Assembly: GCF_039543825.1 (NCBI RefSeq)
Contig: NZ_BAABKM010000002.1
Location: forward strand, 962,133-1,026,132
DNA from: Nocardioides conyzicola
Lineage (GTDB): Bacteria; Actinomycetota; Actinomycetes; Propionibacteriales; Nocardioidaceae
Direction: 5' to 3'
DNA length: 64,000 nucleotides
Below are positions 41,830 to 50,210 of this stretch, piece by piece; the first letter of the stretch is position 1; every line of letters starts with the position of its first letter. The translations under genes and the position numbers were made by a program. A model generated the notes under the pieces. It did not search any database and had not been told where the DNA came from. It saw nothing but the letters and a program-made list of their open reading frames with translations.

Positions 41830-43562
41830 GCCGCCTCCTCGGCCGTCATCTGGGAGGAGACGATCTCCTGGTAGGTCTCACAGGTGGCGAGCAGCTCCCG
41901 ATGGGTGCCGCGGCCGACCACCCGGCCGTCCTCGAGCACGAGGATCAGGTCGGCGTCGATGATCGTGGTCACCCGCTGCGCGACGATCACGACCGTGGCG
42001 TCCCGGGTCTCGGGCCGCAGGGCAGCCCGCAGCCGGGCGTCGGTCGCGAGGTCGAGCGCCGAGAAGGAGTCGTCGAAGAGGTAGATGCCGGGCCGTCGGA
42101 TCAGGGCCCGCGCGATCGCGAGCCGCTGCCGCTGGCCGCCGGAGAAGTTGGTGCCGCCCTGGACGACGGGCGAGTCGAGCCCGTCGGGCATCGCCTCGAC
42201 GAAGTCACGGCCCTGCGCCACCTCCAGCGCGTGCCACATCTCGTCCTCGGTCGCGTCCGGCTTGCCGTACTCGAGATTGCTCCGGACGGTGCCGCTGAAG
42301 AGGTAGGCCCTCTGCGGGACGAGCCCGATCTGGTCCCAGAGCAGGTCCGGGTCGACGCGCCGTACGTCGTGGCCGCCGACGCGCACCTCACCCTCGGTGG
42401 CGTCGAAGAGCCGTGGCACCAGGTTGACCAGGGTCGACTTGCCGGCACCGGTCGACCCGATCACCGCGATGGTCTGGCCGGGCCGGGCGGAGAAGGTGAC
42501 GTCGCTGAGCACCGGCGCCTCGGCACCCGGGTAGGCGAAGGTCACGCGCTCGACGTCCAGGTGTCCCCGCAGCTCGAGGTCGGGGGCGATCGGGAGCTCC
42601 GGCGAGGGGACGGAGGTGTCGGTGTCGAGCACCTCGGCGATGCGGTGACCGCAGACCGAGGCCCGCGGGATCATCATCAGCATGAACGTCGCCATCATCA
42701 CCGACATCAGGATCTGCATCAGGTAGGACAGGAACGCCGTGAGCGCTCCCGGCAGCATCTGGCCGCTGTCGACGCGGTGGCCGCCGAACCAGATGACGGC
42801 GACGCTGGAGACGTTCACGACCAGCATCACCAGCGGGAACATCGTGGCCAGCCACCGGCCGGCCCGCACGGACACGTCGGTGAGGTCGGCGTTGGCCTCC
42901 CCGAAGCGCTTGGTCTCGTAGGGCTCGCGGACGAAGGCCCGGACCACCCGGATGCCGGTGATCTGCTCACGCAGCACCCGGTTGATCTCGTCGATGCGCG
43001 CCTGCATCTTGCGGAAGTTCGGGACCATCCGGCTGACCACGAGACCGACGCTGACGAAGAGCGCCGGCACGACGATCGCCAGGATCCAGCCGAGGCCCAC
43101 GTCCTCGCGCAGCGCCATGATCACGCCGCCGACCATCATGATCGGCGAGGACACCGCGATGGTGCAGGCCATCAGCACCAGCATCTGCACCTGCTGCACG
43201 TCGTTGGTCGTGCGGGTGATCAGCGACGGGGCGCCGAACTGCTGGACCTCCTTCGTCGAGAAGCTCCCCACGCGGTGGAAGAGCGCGGCGCGGACGTCAC
43301 GGCCGAAGCTCATCGCCGTGCGCGCGCCGAACCACACGGCCGTCACGGAGCACACGATCTGGACCAGCGAGACGCCGAGCATGATCGCGCCGATCCGCAG
43401 GATGTAGCCGGTGTCGCCCGTGATCACGCCGTTGTCGATGATGTCGGCGTTGAGCGTCGGCAGGTAGAGCATCGCGACGACGCCGATGAACTGGAGGACG
43501 ACGACGATCGTCAGCCAGAGCTTGTACGGCGCGAGACGGGCGCGCAGCAGGCGGAGCAGCAT
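41826..43562 (-). CDS. ABC exporter half-transporter (permease + ATPase), first subunit
   Basis: A 578-residue ABC exporter with six membrane helices (about residues 15-310). The ATPase domain has Walker A GSTGAGKST, signature FSGGQRQRL and Walker B, where YLFDDSFSALD replaces the usual catalytic Glu by Asp. A degenerate catalytic site in one half is typical of heterodimeric exporters such as TM287/288-type. Its ATG overlaps the tetR stop and its stop overlaps the next ABC gene, so the three form one operon. Confidence 0.9.
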   Translation of the reverse strand: MLLRLLRARLAPYKLWLTIVVVLQFIGVVAMLYLPTLNADIIDNGVITGDTGYILRIGAIMLGVSLVQIVCSVTAVWFGARTAMSFGRDVRAALFHRVGSFSTKEVQQFGAPSLITRTTNDVQQVQMLVLMACTIAVSSPIMMVGGVIMALREDVGLGWILAIVVPALFVSVGLVVSRMVPNFRKMQARIDEINRVLREQITGIRVVRAFVREPYETKRFGEANADLTDVSVRAGRWLATMFPLVMLVVNVSSVAVIWFGGHRVDSGQMLPGALTAFLSYLMQILMSVMMATFMLMMIPRASVCGHRIAEVLDTDTSVPSPELPIAPDLELRGHLDVERVTFAYPGAEAPVLSDVTFSARPGQTIAVIGSTGAGKSTLVNLVPRLFDATEGEVRVGGHDVRRVDPDLLWDQIGLVPQRAYLFSGTVRSNLEYGKPDATEDEMWHALEVAQGRDFVEAMPDGLDSPVVQGGTNFSGGQRQRLAIARALIRRPGIYLFDDSFSALDLATDARLRAALRPETRDATVVIVAQRVTTIIDADLILVLEDGRVVGRGTHRELLATCETYQEIVSSQMTAEEAA

Positions 43563-44152
43563 CAGTTTCTCCTCTGGAGGCCGAACAGGATCGTGTCCAC
43601 GATCTGCTCGGGGGTCATGAGTCGCCCGTCGGCGATCTTGTCGTGGCTGCCGGCGAAGGTGAGCAGCCGGAGCACGTGGATGAACTCCTCGACCGGCACC
43701 GTCAGCTGGTCGGCGTCGGCGCCCACCACGTCGGCGAGGAGGGCGCCGAGGTAGGCGCGCCAGTCGTTGGCGGCGTCGGAGTCGTGCAGGTGGGTCGGCG
43801 GGCCGACCAGCTCCATCTTCTGCATCAGCCCGAACGTCGCCCGGAACCGCTGCTGGAGGATCGAGACGACCTTGAGGAGCCGGGCGCCCAGCGGCTGGTC
43901 GCGGTCGATCTCCTCGATCCGGGCGACCAGGTCCCCGGGCTCGAACGCCCGCGCGATGGCCGCGTCGATCAGCTCGTCCTTGGTGGCGAAGGCCCGGAAC
44001 ACGGTGCCCTCGGCGATCCCGGCGGCCTCGGCGATGTGCTTGGTGGTGACGGCACGGCCGTGCACCCGCAACAGCTTGAGCGTCACGTCGGTCAGCTCGG
44101 ATCGGCGCTCCTCCGGCGACATCGGCCGGGCGCGCTCACGCTTGGTGTCCAC
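43562..44152 (-). CDS. TetR-family repressor of ABC exporter operon
   Basis: A 196-residue TetR regulator. The HTH is TLKLLRVHGRAVTTKHIAEA, then AGIAEGTVFRAFATKDEL. The C-terminal ligand domain is helical. I take GTG 44152; the frame extends to 44179 but would begin inside the operator. TATGCT eight bases upstream is a likely -10. It is the first gene of the tetR-ABC-ABC operon and presumably controls itself through the palindrome at 44168-44187. Confidence 0.87.
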   Translation of the reverse strand: MDTKRERARPMSPEERRSELTDVTLKLLRVHGRAVTTKHIAEAAGIAEGTVFRAFATKDELIDAAIARAFEPGDLVARIEEIDRDQPLGARLLKVVSILQQRFRATFGLMQKMELVGPPTHLHDSDAANDWRAYLGALLADVVGADADQLTVPVEEFIHVLRLLTFAGSHDKIADGRLMTPEQIVDTILFGLQRRN

Positions 44153-44160
44153 GACGGAGG

Positions 44161-44166
44161 AGCATA
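44161..44166 (-). promoter_or_regulatory. -10 element of tetR-ABC operon
   Basis: Minus-strand TATGCT, eight bases from GTG 44152. The adjacent palindrome would cover the spacer and -35 region. Confidence 0.45.
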
Positions 44167-44167
44167 A

Positions 44168-44187
44168 GTGAGTGAGCACTCACTCAC
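44168..44187. promoter_or_regulatory. TetR operator between divergent genes
   Basis: Perfect arms GTGAGTGAG (44168-44176) and CTCACTCAC (44179-44187) around a CA centre. It lies between tetR and the 44222 gene and would block the tetR promoter. It is also close enough to the -35 of the divergent gene to affect it. Confidence 0.75.
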
Positions 44188-44209
44188 AACTGCTTTCCGG
44201 GAAAGTCCC

Positions 44210-44215
44210 TAGAGT
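44210..44215 (+). promoter_or_regulatory. Leaderless -10 element of the 44222 gene
   Basis: TAGAGT ends six bases before GTG 44222. The expected -35 falls against the edge of the TetR palindrome, so the gene may be co-regulated with the exporter. Confidence 0.5.
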
Positions 44216-44221
44216 GCGGCC

Positions 44222-47143
44222 GTGCGCGTACGTCGGGCGGCCCAGGTCGTCGTCACCCTCCTGGTGCTCGGGCTGCTGGGCGGGGTGGTCGCCGCCGGCA
44301 TCTCCGCGTCGCTGGGCATCCGGACCGAGGCCAAGGAGGTGCCGGCCGAGACGCTCGCCGCCGCTCCCCCACGGGCCGCCGTGCCACCGCCCGAGCTGGC
44401 CGGCATCGACGCGGCCGACACCCTGCGCACCAAGACCGCCGTCGCCGAGCTGCGCGACGCGGTGGCCGACGCCGACGGGACGCGCGGGCGCGCCAGCCTC
44501 GTCGTACGCCATCGGGACGGCGACGAGGACGACGACTCCTACCGGTTGAGCGGTACGCCGCAGGCGCTCCGGATCACGGCACCCAGCGAGACCGGCGCGG
44601 TGCGCGGCATCTACGACCTGGCCCTCGCCGCCCGGGAGGGCCAGCCGCTGACCGAGCACCTCGGCGAGGAGGTCACCTCGCGGCTGCCCTTCCGGATGGT
44701 CGACCTCGGCGCCGCCGGCGTCGTCCCCGACCCTGAGGAGTGGAGCAAGGGCGACGACTACTCCCACAACTCCCGGGCGTTCGAGGACGTGATCCTCCCG
44801 GGCCCGCCGTACGTCGACCGGACCGCGCTGGCCACGGCCCGCGCCAGCGTGCTGGCGTACGCCGAGCACGCGGTCGCGGAGGGCTACAACGCGATCGCGG
44901 TCCCGGGCTTCCTGGAGTACGTCACCTTCGACGACCTCGACGTGTACGGCGACGGCGACGACCACGTGGCCCGGGCTCAGGCGATGCGCGCCGCGTTCGG
45001 CCCGATCTGGCAGCGCGTGCACGACCTCGGCCTGGAGGTCTACCTGCGCACGGACATGCTCGCGCTGACGACACCTCTCGAGAAGTACCTGCGCCAGCAC
45101 TTCGACCTCGACGCCGAGGACCCCGGGCTCTGGGACGTCTATGCCACCGGGCTCGACGAGGTCTACCGCGAGATGCCGTACGTCGAGGGCGTCCTCATCC
45201 GGATCGGCGAGGCCGGGAAGGTCTACGACCTCGACGGCTGGGACTACTACTCCGACCTCGGCGTCACCACGGTGCCGGCCGTCCGGGCGATGCTGACGGC
45301 CTTCACCGACGAGGCGGAGCGCGCGGACCGGACGGTCATCTTCCGGACCTGGAGCGTGGGCGTCGGCGCGGTCGGCGACTTGCACACCGACCCCTCGTCG
45401 TACGACGAGGTCCTCGACGGCATCGACAGCCCGCACCTGGTCGTGTCGACCAAGTACACCCTCGGCGACTTCTACTCGCACCTGCCGCTCAACGACACCC
45501 TCGAGACCGGCGACCAGCGCCGCATCGTCGAGCTCCAGAGCCGGCGCGAGTTCGAGTCGTACGGCGCCCTGCCCAACGACCTCGGCACCCTCTACCAACA
45601 GGCCCTCCAGCACTTCCTCGCCGCGAACCCGCACGTCGAGGGCATCTGGACGTGGACCCAGGACGGTGGCCCGTGGCGCGCCGGTCCGATGACGCTCGAG
45701 CTGAGCAGCGGCTTCTGGCAGCTCTACGAGCTCAACACCGTGCTCGCCGCCCGGCTCGCCCGCGATCCCGACGCGGACCCGGCGGAGATCACGAGCGACT
45801 GGGTGCGGCGCTGGTTCTCGACCGACCCCGCCACCGTGCGGGCGATCACCGACGCGATGGCGCTGTCCCGCGACGCGGTCACCCACGGGCTCTACATCGG
45901 CCCGTACGCCGACAGGCGGGTCTTCGCGATCGGGCTCGAGCCGCCGCCGATGATGTGGATCTTCGAGTGGGACATCCTCACCGGCGACAGCGCGGTGCTC
46001 GACGTCATCTACTCGGTCTCGAAGGACCGGCTCGACGAGGCGATCGACGAGGGCGACGCGGCCGTCGCGACCGCCGAGCAGATGCGCCGGCTCGTGATGG
46101 GCACCGACCCGACGACCTGGCGGGACCCCGCGCTGCGCCAGCACTTCGTCGACACCCTCGACTACCAGGTCAGCCTCTTCGACCTGCTCGCGGCGTACCG
46201 CGCGATGGTGCTCCGCCACGCCCAGTGGCTCGACACCGGCGACGGCGAGGCCCGGGACGCGTGGGCGGTGGCCCGCGACCGCTTCGACGTCGCCGCCGCC
46301 GACCACGAGAAGAGGTACGCCGGTGACGTCGACCTCCCGGCGTACAACCTGACCGCCGCCCGCCTCGGCGAGGAGCGGGCCGGGCGCGACCTGCCGATGG
46401 CCTGGCTGGCCCGCGCAGGCCTGCTGGTGCTGCTGCTGGTGCTTGCTCTCACCCGCACCGGTCGCACGCTCGTGCGCGCGGCAGTGACGCCCTGGCGCGA
46501 GCCCGGTCCGGCCAACCGCTGGCTCGTCGTGGCGATCCCGGTGGTGGCCGTGGCGTGGAGCCGGCTCGTGCTCACCTGGTTCCTCGCCCCCGCCCACCTG
46601 CTGCTGGTCGGGCTCGGCTGGGCCGTCCTGGCCGCCGTCGTCGCGGCGACCCGCTCCTGGCGGGTCGCGGCTGCCGTCGGCGGCGCCGTCACCCTGCGGG
46701 CGCTGCTGCTCCTGGCGGTGCTCGCGGTCCGAGGACCGGGCGGCTACTGGTTCGCGTTCTGGGCCGAGCCCGGCCGGCGCACGGCGTACGTCGTCGTGTC
46801 GTTCGTGCTCGTCGGCTGGGTGCTCGCGTGCCTGGTGTGGTCGCTGGCCGCCTCGGTCGGCCGGCGCCGCGCGGCCGCGGTCTGCGTCGGCGTCGTCGGC
46901 GCGACCCTGCTGGCCGTCGGCGCCCTGCTCGCCGCGGTCGGCCTCGAGGACGCGATGACGACCTGGAACGACCAGCTCGCGCTGCTGCCCTGGGGTCTGT
47001 CCCGGATCCTCGGGATCACGGTCTACCTCGGGATCCCGACGTCGCTGCCCTGGTACGTCCTCAGCGTCGGCGCCGTGCTCGCCGTCGCTGCACTCGCCCT
47101 CGGGCTGCCGAGGCGGCGGGCTACGGCGCCAACCGCTCCGTGA
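44222..47143 (+). CDS. Membrane-anchored glycosidase-like barrel with polytopic C-terminus
   Basis: A 973-residue protein starting with GTG. It has a signal/anchor helix (about residues 8-30), a small N-terminal domain (50-150), a large extracytoplasmic domain (about 160-720) and about seven membrane helices at the C-terminus (about 725-965). The large domain has the look of a TIM-barrel glycosidase, closest in feel to GH67 alpha-glucuronidase-like proteins: RMVDLGAAG, VEGVLIRIGEAG, IWTWTQDGG. Catalytic residues cannot be assigned. The fusion to a polytopic domain is unusual. A leaderless promoter and TetR operator precede it. Confidence 0.6.
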   Translation: MRVRRAAQVVVTLLVLGLLGGVVAAGISASLGIRTEAKEVPAETLAAAPPRAAVPPPELAGIDAADTLRTKTAVAELRDAVADADGTRGRASLVVRHRDGDEDDDSYRLSGTPQALRITAPSETGAVRGIYDLALAAREGQPLTEHLGEEVTSRLPFRMVDLGAAGVVPDPEEWSKGDDYSHNSRAFEDVILPGPPYVDRTALATARASVLAYAEHAVAEGYNAIAVPGFLEYVTFDDLDVYGDGDDHVARAQAMRAAFGPIWQRVHDLGLEVYLRTDMLALTTPLEKYLRQHFDLDAEDPGLWDVYATGLDEVYREMPYVEGVLIRIGEAGKVYDLDGWDYYSDLGVTTVPAVRAMLTAFTDEAERADRTVIFRTWSVGVGAVGDLHTDPSSYDEVLDGIDSPHLVVSTKYTLGDFYSHLPLNDTLETGDQRRIVELQSRREFESYGALPNDLGTLYQQALQHFLAANPHVEGIWTWTQDGGPWRAGPMTLELSSGFWQLYELNTVLAARLARDPDADPAEITSDWVRRWFSTDPATVRAITDAMALSRDAVTHGLYIGPYADRRVFAIGLEPPPMMWIFEWDILTGDSAVLDVIYSVSKDRLDEAIDEGDAAVATAEQMRRLVMGTDPTTWRDPALRQHFVDTLDYQVSLFDLLAAYRAMVLRHAQWLDTGDGEARDAWAVARDRFDVAAADHEKRYAGDVDLPAYNLTAARLGEERAGRDLPMAWLARAGLLVLLLVLALTRTGRTLVRAAVTPWREPGPANRWLVVAIPVVAVAWSRLVLTWFLAPAHLLLVGLGWAVLAAVVAATRSWRVAAAVGGAVTLRALLLLAVLAVRGPGGYWFAFWAEPGRRTAYVVVSFVLVGWVLACLVWSLAASVGRRRAAAVCVGVVGATLLAVGALLAAVGLEDAMTTWNDQLALLPWGLSRILGITVYLGIPTSLPWYVLSVGAVLAVAALALGLPRRRATAPTAP

Positions 47144-47762
47144 CCCAGCCCGACGTCGTACGCCGGTAGACGAGCCGGTCGTGCAGCCGCGACGTACGTC
47201 CCTGCCAGAACTCCACGACCTCGGGGCGGACGACGTAGCCGCCCCACTCCTCGGGCGTCGGCACGTCGTCGGGGTGGCGCGCCTCCGCGTCGGCGTACGC
47301 CGCCTCGAGCTCGGCGCGGCCGGACACGACCTGCGACTGGTGCGAGGCCACGGCCCCGAGCTGGGAGCCGTGCGGCCGGCTGGAGAAGTAGGCCTCGACC
47401 TCGTCGCGAGGCAGCGGAGACGCCACGCCCTCCACCCGGACCTGGCGCTCGAGGAGGTGCCACGGGAAGAGCAGCGCGCAGCGCGGGTTGGCGGCGAGCT
47501 CGGCGCCCTTGCGGGAGCCGGTGTTGGTGAAGAAGACGAAGCCGTCGTCGGACACGCCCTTGAGCAGCACCATCCGTGAGGACGGCGCGCCGTCCGGGCC
47601 GACGGTGCTGACCACCATCGCGTTGGCGTCGTGCTGGAGCGCCTCGTGCGCCTCGCTCATCCAGCGGTCGAACATCGCGATCGGGTCGGCGGCCAGGTCG
47701 GTCTCGTCGAGCCCGGCGCGCGCGTAGTCCTCGCGGAGGCCGGAGAGGTCCAGAGGGGGCAT
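47121..47762 (-). CDS. pdxH: Pyridoxamine 5'-phosphate oxidase
   Basis: A 213-residue FMN enzyme that makes pyridoxal phosphate. The family blocks are PDGAPSSRMVLLKGV, then FFTNTGSRKGAELAANPRCALLFPW, then RPHGSQLGAVASHQS. The C-terminal PEVVEFWQGRTSRLHDRLVY signature is intact and complete to the usual ERLAP end. It overlaps the convergent 44222 gene by 23 bases. Confidence 0.94.
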   Translation of the reverse strand: MPPLDLSGLREDYARAGLDETDLAADPIAMFDRWMSEAHEALQHDANAMVVSTVGPDGAPSSRMVLLKGVSDDGFVFFTNTGSRKGAELAANPRCALLFPWHLLERQVRVEGVASPLPRDEVEAYFSSRPHGSQLGAVASHQSQVVSGRAELEAAYADAEARHPDDVPTPEEWGGYVVRPEVVEFWQGRTSRLHDRLVYRRTTSGWVTERLAP

Positions 47763-47839
47763 GCCTCGACCCTAGTCCGGGGCAGGTGCAGAATGCGGGG
47801 CGGTGCTTGACACCCGTCAACTTCGACCTGAGGAGCCCG

Positions 47840-48946
47840 ATGACCGAGGTACACCACGGACTGGAGGGCGTCGTCGCCTTCGAGACCCAGATCGCGGAGC
47901 CGGACAAGGAGGGCTCGGCGCTGCGCTACCGCGGCGTGGACATCGAGGACATCGTCGGTCGGGTCCCGTTCGAGAACGTCTGGGGGCTGCTCATCGACGG
48001 CAGCTACACCCCGGGCCTCGCCCCCGCCGAGCCCTACAACCTGCCGGTCCACACCGGCGACGTGCGCGTGGACGTGCAGGCCGCGGTCGCGATGCTGGCG
48101 CCGGCCTTCGGCTTCGGGCAGACCTACGACATCAGCGACGAGCAGGCGCGCGAGGACATCGGCCGGCTGGCCGTGATGGTCCTGTCGTACGCCGCGCAGT
48201 CCGCCCGCGGGCTCAACCAGGCCGTGGTGCCGCAGCGGGTCGTCGACGAGGGCAAGACGCTCGCCGAGAAGTTCCTGATCCGCTGGAAGGGCGAGGCGGA
48301 CCCCAAGCACGTCAAGGCGATCGACGCCTACTGGAGCTCGGCGGCCGAGCACGGCATGAACGCCTCGACCTTCACCGCGCGCGTCATCACCTCCACCGGC
48401 GCCGACGTCGCGGCCGCCTTCTCCGGCGCCATCGGCGCGATGAGCGGCCCGCTGCACGGCGGCGCTCCCTCGCGGGTGCTCGGCATGATCGAGGAGGTCG
48501 AGAAGCGCGACGGCGACGCCACGTCGTACGTCAAGGAGCTGCTCGACAGCGGCGAGCGACTGATGGGCTTCGGCCACCGCGTCTACCGCGCGGAGGACCC
48601 GCGGGCCCGCGTGCTGCGGCGTACGGCGAAGGAGCTGGACGCCCCGCGCTACGCGGTCGCCGAGGCGCTGGAGCAGGCCGCGCTCGCCGAGCTGCGCGAG
48701 CGACGCCCGGACCGGGTGCTCGAGACCAACGTGGAGTTCTGGGCCGCGATCGTGCTCGACTTCGCGGAGGTGCCGGCGCACATGTTCACCTCGATGTTCA
48801 CCTGTGCGCGGACCGGCGGCTGGTCGGCCCACATCCTCGAGCAGAAGACGACCGGCCGGCTGATCCGGCCGTCCGCGATCTACACCGGCCCGGCGGCGCG
48901 CCCGGCCTCCGCCGTCGACGGGTGGCGGTCCGAGTGGGACGTGTGA
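47840..48946 (+). CDS. Citrate synthase (short actinobacterial type)
   Basis: A 368-residue citrate or methylcitrate synthase. Catalytic residues: His in GPLHGGAPSRV, His in GFGHRVY, and Asp in IVLDFAEVP. ATG 47840 follows GAGGAG; the frame is open upstream to 47786. This is the short form, often the second citrate synthase in actinobacteria, and it starts a block with the SDR and GNAT genes. Whether it works in the TCA cycle or on propionyl-CoA is not shown by the sequence. Confidence 0.92.
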   Translation: MTEVHHGLEGVVAFETQIAEPDKEGSALRYRGVDIEDIVGRVPFENVWGLLIDGSYTPGLAPAEPYNLPVHTGDVRVDVQAAVAMLAPAFGFGQTYDISDEQAREDIGRLAVMVLSYAAQSARGLNQAVVPQRVVDEGKTLAEKFLIRWKGEADPKHVKAIDAYWSSAAEHGMNASTFTARVITSTGADVAAAFSGAIGAMSGPLHGGAPSRVLGMIEEVEKRDGDATSYVKELLDSGERLMGFGHRVYRAEDPRARVLRRTAKELDAPRYAVAEALEQAALAELRERRPDRVLETNVEFWAAIVLDFAEVPAHMFTSMFTCARTGGWSAHILEQKTTGRLIRPSAIYTGPAARPASAVDGWRSEWDV

Positions 48947-49794
48947 CGGTCGACGTCGACGCCCACTTCGGCGGCAAGACCGCGATCGTGACGGGCGCCG
49001 GGTCCGGGATCGGCGTCGCGCTCTCGCGGGCCCTGGTCGGCGCGGGCGCGCACGTGGTCTGCGCCGACCTCGACGAGATGGCCGCCTCCCGCACCGCCGC
49101 GTCGATCACCGGGCCGGGCTCGGCCCGGGCCGCCCGGCTCGACGTCACCGACGCCGCAGCCGTGCAGGCGCTGGTCGACTCGGTGCAGCCGGACCTGCTC
49201 TTCAACAACGCCGGCATCACCTTCGGCGGCGAGACCGAGGACCTGACGCTCGCGCAGTGGGACGCGATCATCGACGTCAACATCCGCGGCGTCGTGCACG
49301 GCGTCGCGGCGGCGTACCCGCTGATGGTGCGCCGCGGCTCCGGCCAGATCGTCAACACGGCGTCGATGGGTGGGCTGATGGCGGCCGGCCTGATCACGTC
49401 GTACGTCATGACGAAGCACGCCGTCGTCGGGCTCTCGCTCGCGCTGCGCACGGAGGCGGCCGCCAAGGGCGTCGGCGTCACCGTCGTCTGCCCGGCCGCG
49501 GTGGACACGCCGATCCTCGACAAGGGCTACATCGGCAGGTTCCACGGCCGCGACTTCTACCTCAAGGGGCAGGGCGTCCGGCACCCGCTCGACCCCGCCG
49601 TCTTCGCCGAGCAGGTCCTCGAGACCGTGGCGGCGGACAAGGCCATGCTCGTCACGCCGCGGCCGGCGCGGATCGCGTGGCGGCTCGGCCGGTTCTTCCC
49701 CGGCTTCGTGCAGAAGCAGGCGATCGGCTTCGTCGCCAAGCAGCGCAAGCTGCAGGACAAGCGAGCGAAGAAGGAGCTGAGGTCGGCGGCGTGA
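48943..49794 (+). CDS. Short-chain dehydrogenase/reductase
   Basis: A 283-residue classical SDR. The cofactor motif TGAGSGIG lies near residues 16-23, with NNAG near 90 and catalytic Tyr-x-x-x-Lys in SYVMTKHA near 150-155. GTG 48943 overlaps the citrate synthase stop. The C-terminal extension is basic (KQRKLQDKRAKKEL). The substrate is unknown. Confidence 0.88.
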   Translation: MTVDVDAHFGGKTAIVTGAGSGIGVALSRALVGAGAHVVCADLDEMAASRTAASITGPGSARAARLDVTDAAAVQALVDSVQPDLLFNNAGITFGGETEDLTLAQWDAIIDVNIRGVVHGVAAAYPLMVRRGSGQIVNTASMGGLMAAGLITSYVMTKHAVVGLSLALRTEAAAKGVGVTVVCPAAVDTPILDKGYIGRFHGRDFYLKGQGVRHPLDPAVFAEQVLETVAADKAMLVTPRPARIAWRLGRFFPGFVQKQAIGFVAKQRKLQDKRAKKELRSAA

Positions 49795-50210
49795 GCCTCA
49801 CCTTCCGTACGGCGACGGCGCGCGACGCGGCCGACGTCCTCGCGTTCTGGGCCGGCTCGGCCGAGGACGCGCACCGCCCGAGCGACAGCACCGCGGCCGT
49901 CGAGCGACTGGTCGACCGCGACCGCGACGCCCTCCTGCTCGCGCTCGACGGCGAGCGGATCGTGGGCACGGTGGTCGCCGGGTGGGACGGCTGGCGCTGC
50001 CACCTCTACCGGCTTGCGGTCGACCCCGCCCGACGGCGCGAGGGCATCGGCCGCGAGCTGGTGGCCCGGGCCGAGGCCAGGTTCACGTCGTACGGCGGGA
50101 CGCGGGCGGACGCGATGGTCCTCGATGACAACGAGCCCGCCCATGCCGCGTGGGCGGCGGCCGGCTACACCCGTCAGGCCGAGTGGTCGCGCTGGGTCAA
50201 GCCGTTGTGA
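49791..50210 (+). CDS. GNAT-family N-acetyltransferase
   Basis: A 139-residue GNAT enzyme using acetyl-CoA. The CoA-binding motif is VDPARRREGIGRELVARAE, with LDDNEPAHAAWAAAGY as the C-terminal motif B. GTG 49791 overlaps the SDR stop. Its end overlaps the convergent reductase gene by 14 bases. Confidence 0.88.
   Translation: MSLTFRTATARDAADVLAFWAGSAEDAHRPSDSTAAVERLVDRDRDALLLALDGERIVGTVVAGWDGWRCHLYRLAVDPARRREGIGRELVARAEARFTSYGGTRADAMVLDDNEPAHAAWAAAGYTRQAEWSRWVKPL

Noticed and set aside
39874..41874. Long plus-strand frame antisense to the ABC exporter
   Set aside because: The composition is typical of a GC-rich shadow frame; the minus strand encodes an intact ABC transporter.
44180..46597. 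Long minus-strand frame of about 800 codons
   Set aside because: It has repetitive Val/Arg/Gly/Glu composition, no motifs, and lies wholly antisense to the 44222 gene with a good promoter.
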